Origin: CAZCTC01 sp964501335
GTDB taxonomy: Bacteria; Chloroflexota; Anaerolineae; B4-G1; SLSP01
Length of the DNA stretch: 64,000 nucleotides
Reading direction: 5' to 3'
Assembly: GCA_964501335.1 (NCBI GenBank)
Contig: CAZCTC010000016.1
Location: 1-64,000 of the forward strand
Positions 32,474 through 40,811 of the stretch are shown here, piece after piece. Every line of letters begins with the position of its first letter. The first letter of the stretch is position 1. The translations under genes and the position numbers were made by a program. The notes beneath the pieces are model-generated. The model had not been told where the DNA came from. It saw only the letters and a list, made by a program, of their open reading frames with translations, and did no database searches.

Positions 32474-32501
32474 ATTCTACCATAAACTCCCGATTTGACA
32501 A
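32474..32501 (-). promoter_or_regulatory. Promoter of tRNA-Arg
   Basis: Minus strand TTGTCA, 16-nt spacer, TAGAAT, ending 15 nt before the tRNA 5' end. Confidence 0.75.
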
Positions 32502-32593
32502 GGCACCCCGCCCTTCTGCATTCTGAAAAAAACAACCCTCACGGTTAATGGGGAGACTACCCCAGCCGGCCGCACCGGCAAATTCCCCCCTGA

Positions 32594-32621
32594 TTGCCGC
32601 CCACAAAAAGTCTGCTAGAAT
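32594..32621 (+). promoter_or_regulatory. Promoter for glycosyltransferase
   Basis: TTGCCG (32594-32599), 16-nt spacer, TAGAAT (32616-32621). Confidence 0.5.
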
Positions 32622-32732
32622 TACAGACGGATTAAAATATCCGGAGCTGAACACCTCATCCATACGGCCCGGCATAATCCAAAATCACCTCTTTATAAAA
32701 TGCCCCCTATCCAATCTGGGGAGGATAAACCT

Positions 32733-33989
32733 TTGAAAGTCTTGATGACGACGCATCCTGGATTTGGACACTGGCATCCGCTGGTGCCGTTGGCCCAGGC
32801 CCTGATAGCCGCCGGACATGAATTACAGGTCGCTTGCTCAGCTTCCTTCGTGCCCCGGGTAGCGGCATTTGGCGTGCCGGCAATGGCCATGGGACTGGAC
32901 TGGTTGGAATCGGAACCGGAGCGGGCCTTCCCCGAAGTAGAAGAGATGAGTCCGGAAGAACGGGAGTTTTTCATCACCGAAATCTTTTCCGACAGCGCCG
33001 CCAACCAGATGACCTACGATCTCCTTGAATTATTCAAATCATGGCAACCAGATGTGGTGGTGCGGGATTATTCAGAATACGGCGGCTGCCTCGCCGCAGA
33101 ACTGACCGGAATCCCCCATGCAGCCGTCGGCATTGGAATTTATTTTCCCAACTACATTTCACGCCTGACTCTCGAAAAACCGTTGTCCTATCTGCTCAGC
33201 GCTTACGGATTGCCGGGACGAAATGCGATGGAGATGTTGAACCGTTACCTCTATCTGCTGCTGCTGCCGCGCAGCTACCAGTTCCCTGAATATCCCCTGC
33301 CGCCGACAGCCTGGACATTGAAACCGATCTTTCCCGCCCAGGGCGGAGAAGCCGAATTGCCGGCATGGGTCAAAACCCTGCCCCCCCGCCCCACCATCTA
33401 CGCCAGCATGGGAACTGTCTTCAACAAAGCCCCGGAAATTTTCCGAAACATCCTCGAAGGTCTACGCGATGAGCCGATCAATCTCATCCTCACAGTCGGG
33501 CGCAATGGAGATCCCGCCTCCTACGGCACACAACCCGACAATGTGCATATCGAACGATTCATTCCGCAGGCGGCCCTGATGCCCTATTGCCATGCTGTCA
33601 TCACCCATGGCGGAATCAACACAGTGATCGGAGCCGTAGAACAGGGCCTGCCCGTGGTGGTCATCCCGCTTTCAGCGCATCAGTTGCAAAATACCGTCCG
33701 GTGTCGACAGTTGGGATTGGGACTACCGCTTCGCCCCTCCTGGTGGGACAAAGAAACCGCCACCGATCAGCCCGGCGGCAACAGTGCCGCTTTAGGGTTA
33801 TTTAGTGAAGAAACGCCCGAATTGACCCCGGAATCGATCCGCACCGCCGTGCGCGCCCTCTTGAATGAATCGAGCTACCGGCAGGCCGCGCAACGCCTGC
33901 AAGCCGAAATGGCGGCGATGCCGGGTCCGGAATTCGGGGTAACGCTGCTGGAACGGCTGGCCCGGGAACGCACCCCCCTGCTGGCCTGA
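32733..33989 (+). CDS. MGT/UGT-type glycosyltransferase
   Basis: About 418 residues, GT-B fold, glycosyltransferase family 1. The N-terminal acceptor half starts KVLMTTHPGFGHWHPLVPLAQAL. The C-terminal nucleotide-sugar half carries the UGT-like signature VITHGGINTVIGAVEQGLP followed by PLSAHQLQN. It transfers a sugar from a nucleotide donor to a small lipophilic acceptor; the acceptor is unknown. TTG at 32733 is preferred because GGGGAGG lies 8 nt upstream and the product then begins MKVLMTTHPGFGH; ATG at 32700 is the longer alternative. Neighbouring genes for an amino-sugar suggest a glycoconjugate pathway (inference). Confidence 0.85.
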   Translation: MKVLMTTHPGFGHWHPLVPLAQALIAAGHELQVACSASFVPRVAAFGVPAMAMGLDWLESEPERAFPEVEEMSPEEREFFITEIFSDSAANQMTYDLLELFKSWQPDVVVRDYSEYGGCLAAELTGIPHAAVGIGIYFPNYISRLTLEKPLSYLLSAYGLPGRNAMEMLNRYLYLLLLPRSYQFPEYPLPPTAWTLKPIFPAQGGEAELPAWVKTLPPRPTIYASMGTVFNKAPEIFRNILEGLRDEPINLILTVGRNGDPASYGTQPDNVHIERFIPQAALMPYCHAVITHGGINTVIGAVEQGLPVVVIPLSAHQLQNTVRCRQLGLGLPLRPSWWDKETATDQPGGNSAALGLFSEETPELTPESIRTAVRALLNESSYRQAAQRLQAEMAAMPGPEFGVTLLERLARERTPLLA

Positions 33990-34007
33990 AACTGCCCGAA
34001 AAGCACA

Positions 34008-34126
34008 CGGAAAAAGCCCCTGTTTTGGGCGGCTTCAGAAAGCCGCCCAAAACAGGGAGAAAAATATCTCTCCCTATCCAGCGCGTCGCTTTTTACCTGC
34101 CAGAAATCATTTGCGGAACACTAAAA
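34008..34126. repeat. Dispersed palindrome element, hairpin 34018-34057
   Basis: Reverse copy: stem CCCTGTTTTGGGCGGCTT / complement with loop CAGA, then GAAAAATATCTCTCCC, CATT-type arm and GCGGAACAC. It is followed in tandem by a second copy. Confidence 0.9.
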
Positions 34127-34153
34127 ATGCCAACCGCCGAAATTAAAAAAACT

Positions 34154-34269
34154 GCCTGTGCAGTCAACCCAGAAAACGTGAGGGAAAAAACCCGCGAAAC
34201 CATAAATAAAAACTTATCTCCCCATCCAGCGCGTCGGTTCCTACCCCAAAAACTCTTTACGGGACGCTG
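34154..34269. repeat. Dispersed palindrome element lacking its hairpin
   Basis: CCTGTGCAGTCAACCCAG arm, then a collapsed remnant CCCGCGAAACCATAAAT in place of the hairpin, then AAAAACTTATCTCCCC, CAGCGCGTCGG and ACGGGACGC. Both arms are present but the palindrome is lost. Confidence 0.8.
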
Positions 34270-34303
34270 AAAACATCCTCAAAACAGACGAAAGACAGGT
34301 CTT

Positions 34304-35437
34304 ATGAAAAAAGCTTTAATCTTAGGCGTGGGCGGAGCACAGGCAGATGCAATTCGCAGTCTGAAAGCAGAAGGTTGGTGGGTAATCGGTTGCAGCTATC
34401 GACAGGAAGGATGTGGATTGCCGCTGGTAGATCAATTTGAACTGGTAGATATCCGGGATGTAGCCGGAGTAACAGCCCTGGCACAACGAGAAAAAGTAAA
34501 ACTTGTCTACTCAGTAGGATCAGACGTAGCCATGCCGACAGCGACCCGGGTTGCCGAACAACTGGGCCTCCCCCGACTGGTCTCCCCTGAAACTGTCGAA
34601 CTGATGCAGAATAAACTGCTTCTGCGCGAATATCTGAATGCCCGCAACATCGGCCCCGTGGCCTATCGCTGGGTGCGGGAAGAAGCCGATCTGGAATCAT
34701 GGACCTATTTCCCGGCCATGGTCAAACCGGCAGACAGCCAGGGACAACGGGGGGTTTTTCGAGCCGATTCATTAGAAGAAGCCCGAACCGGATTGGGACT
34801 GGCACTCCACTTCTCCAAATGTGGAGCAGCCATTATCGAAGAGTACCTGGACGGTCCCGAACTTTCCGTCAACCTCCTCATGGTGCAAGGACAAATAGCC
34901 TATGCCGCCATCTCAGACCGGCTGGTACTGCCGGAATACTCAGGGGGGTTGGTGCGGGGCCATGTTTTGCCGGCACATCACTGTCCGCCGGAAACCCAAC
35001 CCGCCGTTTTGGCCCTGGCCGCCGAAATAACAGCCGCCCTGGGAATCGAAAACGGGCCTATCTATTTCCAGCTCAAAGCGACAGCGCAGGGCCCCCGGCT
35101 GATTGAGGCCGCCCCCCGCCTGGACGGCTGTCATATCTGGCGACTGATCCTGACCGCCGGCGGGCCGGATCTGCTCAAAGCCACCTTCCAGCTGCTCGAA
35201 GGTCAACATCCAGGCGAATTTTCCCCCCTGTCCCTCGAAACCGAAAAATATCACCTGCAATTCTTCCTTTCACCACCGGGTCGCGTTTTCCAGGCCGCCG
35301 ACCATCGCGCCCCTGCGGAAGCCTGTTTTCACGAATACTATTACCAGGATGGGGATGTGGTATCCAGCGTGAACGGCTATATGGAAAAAGTAGGTTATTA
35401 CATTCAAAGAGGATACGATGATATCGATTCCATTTAA
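34304..35437 (+). CDS. ATP-grasp ligase
   Basis: A 377-residue enzyme. N-terminal Rossmann-like pre-ATP-grasp domain (KKALILGVGGAQADAIRSLKAEGW). The ATP-grasp core has PAMVKPADSQGQRGVF (ATP-binding Lys), AAIIEEYLDGPELSVNLLM and a metal site near GPIYFQLKATAQGPRLIEAAPRLDG, as in carbamoyl-phosphate-synthetase/PurK-like ligases. It should join a carboxylate to an amine using ATP. It overlaps the rffA-like transaminase by 20 nt, so the amine may be the amino-sugar or a product derived from it (inference). Confidence 0.88.
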   Translation: MKKALILGVGGAQADAIRSLKAEGWWVIGCSYRQEGCGLPLVDQFELVDIRDVAGVTALAQREKVKLVYSVGSDVAMPTATRVAEQLGLPRLVSPETVELMQNKLLLREYLNARNIGPVAYRWVREEADLESWTYFPAMVKPADSQGQRGVFRADSLEEARTGLGLALHFSKCGAAIIEEYLDGPELSVNLLMVQGQIAYAAISDRLVLPEYSGGLVRGHVLPAHHCPPETQPAVLALAAEITAALGIENGPIYFQLKATAQGPRLIEAAPRLDGCHIWRLILTAGGPDLLKATFQLLEGQHPGEFSPLSLETEKYHLQFFLSPPGRVFQAADHRAPAEACFHEYYYQDGDVVSSVNGYMEKVGYYIQRGYDDIDSI

Positions 35438-36545
35438 CAAAGCCTTGCCGGTCGGAGCGGAGTTGAAATATGTACAGGAAGCCATTGCCACCGGAGCCAT
35501 TGCCGGAAACGGGCCCTACACCCGCCGATGCCATACGCTGTTGGAAAATACACTGGGGGTAACCAAAGCCCTGCTGACAACTTCCTGCACCGACGCGCTG
35601 GAAATGGCCGCCGTATTGTTGCATATTGGACCGGATGACGAGGTCATTGTACCCTCGTTCACCTTTGTCTCGACTGCCAACGCCTTTGCCTTACGCGGAG
35701 CGCGGCCCATATTCTGCGACATCCGACAGGATACCCTCAATATGGATGAGCAACAACTGGAAAAATTGATCACCCCACGGACAAAAGCCATCATCCCCGT
35801 CCATTACGCCGGCATAGGCTGCGCCATGGAAACAATCAACGAAATAGCCTCGCGCCACGGCATCCCGGTAATCGAAGATAACGCCCACGGACTCTTCGGC
35901 CAATATCGCGGCCGTTATCTGGGAACCTGGGGGACCCTGGCCGCTCAAAGCTTCCACGAAAGCAAAAGCTTCTCCTGCGGCGAGGGCGGCGCCTTACTGA
36001 TCAACGACGCGCACTATGCCGAACGGGCCGAAATCATCCGCGAAAAAGGGACTGATCGCTCACGCTTTTTGCGCGGACAGGTAGATAAATATGGCTGGGT
36101 AGATGTCGGCGCCAGCTACCTGCCCTCAGATATCCTGGCCGCCTACCTCTTCGCCCAATTGGAAGCACGGGAAACCATCCTGGCCAACCGCAAACGAATC
36201 TGGGAACAATATGCCGCAGAACTGTCCCCCTGGGCAACCGCAGCCGGAGTCCAACTGCCCACAATCCCCCCAGAATGCGAACCCTCCTGGTACATTTTCT
36301 ATCTGCTCATGCCCGATCTGGAATCCCGCACCGCCTTGATTGCCCGCTTGCAGGCTCAAAACATCCGCTGCCTTTACCACTATCTGCCCCTGCACCTCTC
36401 CCCCATGGGCCGGCAATTCGGCTTTAAAGAAGGCGACTGCCCCGTGACGGAGTGGGTCAGCGATCGCCTGGTCCGCCTGCCCTTCTACAACGACATGACA
36501 ACCGAAGAAATCCACCAGGTCGTAACCGAAATCACAAATAAATAA
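35418..36545 (+). CDS. rffA: dTDP-4-amino-4,6-dideoxygalactose transaminase
   Basis: A 375-residue PLP aminotransferase of the DegT/DnrJ/EryC1 sugar family, very close to E. coli RffA/WecE over its full length: IPFNKALPVGAELKYVQEAI, PSFTFVSTANAFALRGA, PVHYAGIGCAMETI, SFHESKSFSCGEGGA (the Lys binds PLP), AEIIREKGTDRSRFLRGQVD. It converts a dTDP-4-keto-6-deoxyhexose to the 4-amino sugar with glutamate. With the overlapping ATP-grasp gene and the glycosyltransferase it points to a modified amino-sugar glycoconjugate. SD AAAGAGG lies within the previous gene. Confidence 0.92.
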   Translation: MISIPFNKALPVGAELKYVQEAIATGAIAGNGPYTRRCHTLLENTLGVTKALLTTSCTDALEMAAVLLHIGPDDEVIVPSFTFVSTANAFALRGARPIFCDIRQDTLNMDEQQLEKLITPRTKAIIPVHYAGIGCAMETINEIASRHGIPVIEDNAHGLFGQYRGRYLGTWGTLAAQSFHESKSFSCGEGGALLINDAHYAERAEIIREKGTDRSRFLRGQVDKYGWVDVGASYLPSDILAAYLFAQLEARETILANRKRIWEQYAAELSPWATAAGVQLPTIPPECEPSWYIFYLLMPDLESRTALIARLQAQNIRCLYHYLPLHLSPMGRQFGFKEGDCPVTEWVSDRLVRLPFYNDMTTEEIHQVVTEITNK

Positions 36546-36560
36546 CTCTCCCCCACGGTG

Positions 36561-36692
36561 GCCCGGAAAACAAAAGTAAAAAACATTTTTTCGGCAGCTT
36601 CGGAAAGCTGCCGAAAAAATGAATAAAAAACAACTCGCTCCCCCCATCCAGCGCGTCGCTTCGCCCCGAACAAAAGCCTTGGGCGGGACGCT
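36561..36692. repeat. Dispersed palindrome element, hairpin 36584-36621
   Basis: Reverse copy: perfect stem CATTTTTTCGGCAGCTT / complement with loop CGGA, then AATAAAAAACAACTCGC, CATCCAGCGCGTCGCTTC and GGGCGGGACGC. Confidence 0.9.
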
Positions 36693-36706
36693 AAAACAAG
36701 GAACCA

Positions 36707-36740
36707 TCTTTTCTCAGGCTTTCTGAAGCCCGAGAAAAGA
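36707..36740. repeat. Second isolated palindrome
   Basis: TCTTTTCTCAGGCTT pairs with AAGCCCGAGAAAAGA (one mismatch) around loop TCTG. Same loop and length as the family but unrelated outer stem and no arms. Confidence 0.75.
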
Positions 36741-36756
36741 GAAACAAATTTCATGG

Positions 36757-36784
36757 TTGCCTTTTCTGCCATCCGTTGTATCAT
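36757..36784 (+). promoter_or_regulatory. Promoter giving a leaderless rpe mRNA
   Basis: TTGCCT (36757-36762), 16-nt spacer, TATCAT (36779-36784). The start codon at 36793 lies only 9 nt after the -10 and has no SD, so the mRNA is probably leaderless. Confidence 0.65.
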
Positions 36785-36792
36785 TCTCTGCC

Positions 36793-37455
36793 ATGAAAAA
36801 GGTACGACTTGCTCCCTCAATCCTTTCCGCCGACCTGGCCCGCCTGGGACAGGCGGTCGGTGACGCCGAAGCCGCCGGTGCGGATCTCATCCACGTCGAT
36901 GTAATGGACGGCCATTTCGTGCCCAATCTGACCTTCGGGCCGGCCATCGTCGCCGCCATCCGCCCCCTCACCCGCCTCCCCATCGACGTTCACCTGATGA
37001 TCGAACAACCGGAACGCTTTCTGGAAGCCTTCGCCCGGGCCGGCGCCGATGGACTCACCGTCCATCCGGAAGCCACCCCCCATCTCCACCGCGCCCTCCA
37101 GCAAATCCGCAGCCTCGGCCTGCGCGCCGGCGTCGCCTTGAATCCCGCTACCCCCGAATCGGCGCTCACCTACGTGCTGCCGCTGGTCGATCTGGTGCTG
37201 GTCATGACGGTCAATCCCGGCTTTGGCGGTCAAAGCTTCCTGCCCGAAAACCTTCCCAAAATTACCACGGTACGCCGTATGCTCGACGATACCGACAATC
37301 CGGCCTGGCTGGAAGTGGATGGCGGCATCGCCCCCGATACCGCCCCCGCCGTGATCGCCGCCGGAGCCGACACCCTGGTCGCCGGCTCGGCGATCTTCAG
37401 CACCGCGCAGGGCATTGCCCCCGCGCTCGCGGCGCTCCGCGCCGCAACTCTCTAA
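36793..37455 (+). CDS. rpe: Ribulose-phosphate 3-epimerase
   Basis: A 220-residue TIM-barrel enzyme of the pentose phosphate pathway that interconverts ribulose-5-phosphate and xylulose-5-phosphate. Diagnostic motifs: APSILSADLARLG, HVDVMDGHFVPNLTFGP (metal His/Asp), DVHLMIEQPE, MTVNPGFGGQSF (phosphate loop), EVDGGI (catalytic Asp) and AGSAIF. Length matches the family. An in-frame ATG at 36757 overlaps the -35 box and gives a non-family extension, so 36793 is chosen. Confidence 0.96.
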   Translation: MKKVRLAPSILSADLARLGQAVGDAEAAGADLIHVDVMDGHFVPNLTFGPAIVAAIRPLTRLPIDVHLMIEQPERFLEAFARAGADGLTVHPEATPHLHRALQQIRSLGLRAGVALNPATPESALTYVLPLVDLVLVMTVNPGFGGQSFLPENLPKITTVRRMLDDTDNPAWLEVDGGIAPDTAPAVIAAGADTLVAGSAIFSTAQGIAPALAALRAATL

Positions 37456-37463
37456 CGGGGAAA

Positions 37464-37498
37464 AAAGACCGGCCCCGTTCAAGTGAACGGGGCCGGTT
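37464..37498 (-). terminator. Terminator between rpe and rpmB
   Basis: Stem ACCGGCCCCGTTC / complement with loop AAGT. The T-run (TCTTTTTTCC) is on the minus strand, so it best terminates rpmB; it may also stop rpe. Confidence 0.85.
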
Positions 37499-37519
37499 TA
37501 TGGAGCAAGCTAATGAGAA

Positions 37520-37705
37520 CTACTCTTCAGTGCGCGACAGGGTGCGCAGGCAGCGAGTGCAGATGTAAATCCGCTTCATTTGCCCGTCTACCAAAACCCG
37601 CTTGGGCTGAATGTTGGCCCGGAACATCCGGTTTGTCGCCCGCTTGGAGTGGCTCACATTATGCCCGAACGCCGGGCCTTTGCCGCAGACATCACACTTT
37701 GCCAT
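37520..37705 (-). CDS. rpmB: 50S ribosomal protein L28
   Basis: A 61-residue basic protein. MAKCDVCGKGPAFGHNVSHSKRATNR with the first CxxC, then RIYICTRCLRTL with the second CxxC, i.e. the zinc-binding form of L28. It is monocistronic, convergent to rpe and divergent from the Asp23 gene, with its own promoter (minus strand TTGCAT - 16 - TATCAT) and terminator. Confidence 0.96.
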   Translation of the reverse strand: MAKCDVCGKGPAFGHNVSHSKRATNRMFRANIQPKRVLVDGQMKRIYICTRCLRTLSRTEE

Positions 37706-37737
37706 TTTTTCACCTCTTCTATCTCGATAGCGGCACT

Positions 37738-37765
37738 ATGATACCACAAAGGATCAAAGATGCAA
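37738..37765 (-). promoter_or_regulatory. rpmB: Promoter of rpmB
   Basis: Minus strand TTGCAT, 16-nt spacer, TATCAT, 32 nt before the start codon. Confidence 0.7.
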
Positions 37766-37815
37766 CTGCTTTTAGCAGCATCTAGCAGGATGAAAGACTC
37801 TTTAAAGGAGGAAGT

Positions 37816-38172
37816 ATGACCGACAATTTTCACCCTCGTGGTAAAATTCAGGTAGCTCCGGCGGCCATCGCCTCAATCGTCAGCGATGCAGTCCAAACCT
37901 GTTATGGGGTGGTCGGCACCGTGCCTCGCAACTTCGCCTCCAGTCTGGCGGAATTGCTTTCCACGGATCGCAAACGCGGCGTTGAGGTGGTCGTCGATAA
38001 AGGTCAGATCACAATTGATCTTTATGTCGTGGTGGAATATGGAACTCGCATCGCTTCAGTAGCCGAAAGTATCAAGCATGTGGTAAAATACCAAGTCGAG
38101 AAAGCGCTGGAAATGCCGGTCGCGTCGGTCAATGTTCACGTGCAGGCCCTGCGCGTCAGCGATACCCATTGA
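37816..38172 (+). CDS. Asp23/Gls24 family envelope stress protein
   Basis: A 118-residue protein. GKIQVAPAAIASIVSDAVQTCYGVVGT is the typical N-terminal Asp23 core, followed by KGQITIDLYVVVEYGTRIASVAESIKHVVKYQVEKALEMPVASVNVHV. In Gram-positive bacteria Asp23-type proteins sit at the membrane and this paralogue (YloU type) is genetically linked to fakA (YloV). It precedes the fakA-like gene by 30 nt with strong SD AAAGGAGG. A second copy is at 46566. Confidence 0.93.
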   Translation: MTDNFHPRGKIQVAPAAIASIVSDAVQTCYGVVGTVPRNFASSLAELLSTDRKRGVEVVVDKGQITIDLYVVVEYGTRIASVAESIKHVVKYQVEKALEMPVASVNVHVQALRVSDTH

Positions 38173-38202
38173 CCGAGATTTATGGGACCAAGGAGTGCCA
38201 CT

Positions 38203-39891
38203 GTGGCTAAACAGGATGAGCCAACAATGTACGCCCTTAACGGGATAAAATTTAAGGAAATGGTCTGGGCCGCCCTCAGCTGGTTACGCCAGCATCAGGC
38301 TGCGATCAACGCGCTCAATGTCTTCCCCGTCCCCGACGGAGATACGGGCACCAATATGACATTGACCATGACCTCGGCCTGGAATGAAATTGCCAATCTG
38401 GAAGAAGAGAACATCGGCCGGCTGGCCGGCAAAATGGCCCACGGCGCCTTGATGGGCGCCCGCGGCAACTCCGGCGTGATCCTCTCCCAGATCTGGCGCG
38501 GATTGGCCCGTAGTCTCGACAGCAAACAGCAAATGTATGCCGTCGATCTGGTCCACGCCATCCGCGAAGCGGCCGATACCGCCTACAAAGGCGTTGTCAA
38601 ACCCGTTGAAGGCACAATCCTCACGGTAATCCGCGAAACGGCCGAAGAAGCTGAAACGGCGATTCAGGCCACCGATGATCTGCACCAGATCTTCAACCGT
38701 ATGGTCGAACGGGCCAAAATCGCCGAAGCCCGCACCCCCGCCATGCTCCCGGTCCTCAAACAGGCCGGCGTCGTCGATTCCGGCGGTCAAGGCCTGGTGA
38801 TCATCCTGGAAGGCATGTGGCGCCAGCTCAGCGGGCTCTCCACCGAAGAAAACGGCCGGCTGACCCAGGTCGTCGATCTGATCCCCCGCAGCCATACCAA
38901 TGAAGAACTGCTGGATATCGACCTGGAAGAGGCCAAAAACTTCAGCTACGATGTCCAGTTCATCCTGATCGGTGAGAATATGGATGTGGAACTTATCCGC
39001 ACGGATATCTGCAATATGGGCCGCAGCGGCCTGATCGTCGGCGATTCCACCACGATCAAAGTCCATATCCACGTCCCCGATCCCGGCGTCCCCATCAGCT
39101 ACGGCGTCAAACAGGGCTCCCTGCGCGATGTGGTGGTCGAGGATATGCAGGCCCAGTATCAGGAATTCATCATGGGCCGGGAAGAACATCCCGTACTCGG
39201 CCCCCAGGATAACGGCAGCGAGAACACGCCGCCTCCCATCGGCGTCGTCGCCGTCAGTGCCGGCGACGGGCTGGACAAAGTCTTCCGCAGCCTGGGCGTC
39301 ACCTCGATCGTCCCCGGCGGCGAAACGATGAACCCCAGCACCGCCCAGATCCTCGAGGCGGTCAACCGCCTGAAATCCGAAAAGGTACTGATCCTGCCCA
39401 ACAACAAAAACATCATTCTGGCCGCCCAACAGGCCGCTGAAGTCTGCAAGGACAAAGCCGTAGCCGTCGTGCCGACCAAAAATATTCCCCAGGGGGTCGC
39501 GGCGCTCCTCGCCCTCGACCCCGAGGCCTCGCTCGACAGCAATGTCTCCAGTATGTTGCAGGCCGCCCAGAACATCCTCTCCGGCGGGGTGACCCAGGCC
39601 ACCCGCTCCGTGGTGATGAACGAAGTTGAGGTCCATGAAGGCGACGCTATCGGCCTGCTGAACGGCGATCTGGTCCTGGCCGCCGACACCTACAACACGG
39701 TGGTCTTCCAGCTGCTCGAACGCGCCGACATCGAAGATTGCGAACTGGTCACGCTCTACTACGGCGAGGGCGTCGATGAAGACCAGGCCAGCGACCTGGT
39801 GGACCAGCTCAGCGAGCGCTTCCCCCACCTGGAATTCGAAATTGTCTACGGGGGGCAGCCGCACTATCCCTATCTGCTTTCTATAGAATAA
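38203..39891 (+). CDS. fakA: Fatty acid kinase ATP-binding subunit (DAK2 domain)
   Basis: A 562-residue FakA/YloV-type protein. The N-terminal DhaL/DAK2 domain has INALNVFPVPDGDTGTNM (metal/ATP site) and GARGNSGVILSQIWRG; the C-terminal part (SYDVQFILIGENMDVELIRTD..., GVVAVSAGDGLDKVF, LPNNKNIILAAQQA) matches the FakA FakB-binding half. FakA phosphorylates fatty acids held by FakB (DegV-fold) proteins to acyl-phosphates for phospholipid synthesis. Two DegV genes follow directly, giving a complete FakA-FakB set. GTG at 38203 has SD AAGGAG at 7 nt; the longer ATG (38182) does not. Confidence 0.93.
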   Translation: MAKQDEPTMYALNGIKFKEMVWAALSWLRQHQAAINALNVFPVPDGDTGTNMTLTMTSAWNEIANLEEENIGRLAGKMAHGALMGARGNSGVILSQIWRGLARSLDSKQQMYAVDLVHAIREAADTAYKGVVKPVEGTILTVIRETAEEAETAIQATDDLHQIFNRMVERAKIAEARTPAMLPVLKQAGVVDSGGQGLVIILEGMWRQLSGLSTEENGRLTQVVDLIPRSHTNEELLDIDLEEAKNFSYDVQFILIGENMDVELIRTDICNMGRSGLIVGDSTTIKVHIHVPDPGVPISYGVKQGSLRDVVVEDMQAQYQEFIMGREEHPVLGPQDNGSENTPPPIGVVAVSAGDGLDKVFRSLGVTSIVPGGETMNPSTAQILEAVNRLKSEKVLILPNNKNIILAAQQAAEVCKDKAVAVVPTKNIPQGVAALLALDPEASLDSNVSSMLQAAQNILSGGVTQATRSVVMNEVEVHEGDAIGLLNGDLVLAADTYNTVVFQLLERADIEDCELVTLYYGEGVDEDQASDLVDQLSERFPHLEFEIVYGGQPHYPYLLSIE

Positions 39892-39944
39892 CCCGGCCCG
39901 GGCTCCGGAACCGGTTGCGAGATTTGAATGGAGGAATTATAGAC

Positions 39945-40805
39945 TTGAATAACATCCAGCTCATTACCGACGGCACGGCCTATCTCCCCACTACCCGGCT
40001 GCGAGAGTTAAATATTATTTCCCTGCCGATCGTAGCCCAGGCTGGAGGCCGCCACTACATGTACGATCAACAAACCGAAGAACATGTCGAACTGCTGCGG
40101 ATCATGGCCCGGCAGCGCGGCCCGGTGGAGATCGTCGGCCCATCTCCGGACGATTTCCGTGCGGTCTTTCAACGCACCCTTTATCGCACCAATAAAATGC
40201 TCGTGCTGCTCTCCTCCAGTCATCTCAGCCCGGTCATGCGGAATGCCCGCATCGCGGCCCGCGATTTCATGGGCCGCTGCGATATCACGATTATGGATTC
40301 CCAAACGATCTCGGTCGGCCTGGGCATCCTCGTCGAACGCGCCGGGGAACTGCTTCAGGAAGGCATCCTCCCCCTGCCCGAGGTCGTCAAGCAGATCCGC
40401 GGAATGATTCCCCGCATCTACGTGGTCATGATCACCCACACCCTCGATTACCTCTACCGCAGCGGCAAACTCAGTGCCACCCAGGCCATCCTGGGCTCAA
40501 TGCTCAACGTACATCCCTTCCTGGTGATTGACGACGGAGAAATCGTCCCCCTGGAAAAAAGCCGCACCCCCGAAAAAGCGCTCGACAAGCTGGTGGAATT
40601 TGCCTCCGAATTCACCCGCATCCAACGGCTGGTCGTCTTCCAGAGCGGCGCCACCCTCAACGAAGAGGCGTCCTCGCTGCGCAATCGGCTGGAACTGCTG
40701 ATGCCCAACCGGGACTTTCCGTTGATTACCTACGACCCCATCATGGCTTCTCATTTAGGCGCCGACGCGGTAGGAATGGTGATCTACGAAGGCCAGTTGC
40801 GTTAA
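39945..40805 (+). CDS. DegV family fatty-acid-binding protein (FakB-like)
   Basis: About 286 residues. DegV fold: IQLITDGTAYLP (N-terminal Thr/Asp motif), VEIVGPSPDDFRAVF, LLSSSHLSPVMRNARIAA, ITHTLDYLYRSGKLSATQAILGSMLNVHPFLVIDDGEI. Such proteins bind one fatty acid and present it to FakA. The first motif has Gly where many members have Ser (TDGTA versus TDSTA). The TTG at 39945 follows GGAGG at 10 nt; a TTG at 39915 is an alternative. The second DegV gene follows after 6 nt. Confidence 0.9.
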   Translation: MNNIQLITDGTAYLPTTRLRELNIISLPIVAQAGGRHYMYDQQTEEHVELLRIMARQRGPVEIVGPSPDDFRAVFQRTLYRTNKMLVLLSSSHLSPVMRNARIAARDFMGRCDITIMDSQTISVGLGILVERAGELLQEGILPLPEVVKQIRGMIPRIYVVMITHTLDYLYRSGKLSATQAILGSMLNVHPFLVIDDGEIVPLEKSRTPEKALDKLVEFASEFTRIQRLVVFQSGATLNEEASSLRNRLELLMPNRDFPLITYDPIMASHLGADAVGMVIYEGQLR

Positions 40806-40811
40806 CTGAAT

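Noticed and set aside
36757..36792. Longer N-terminus of rpe from ATG 36757
   Set aside because: Overlaps the promoter -35 box and adds residues not found in the family.
38284..39864. 526-codon open frame on the minus strand
   Set aside because: Shadow of fakA; composition (Asp/Gly/Phe-rich) is typical of antisense frames here.
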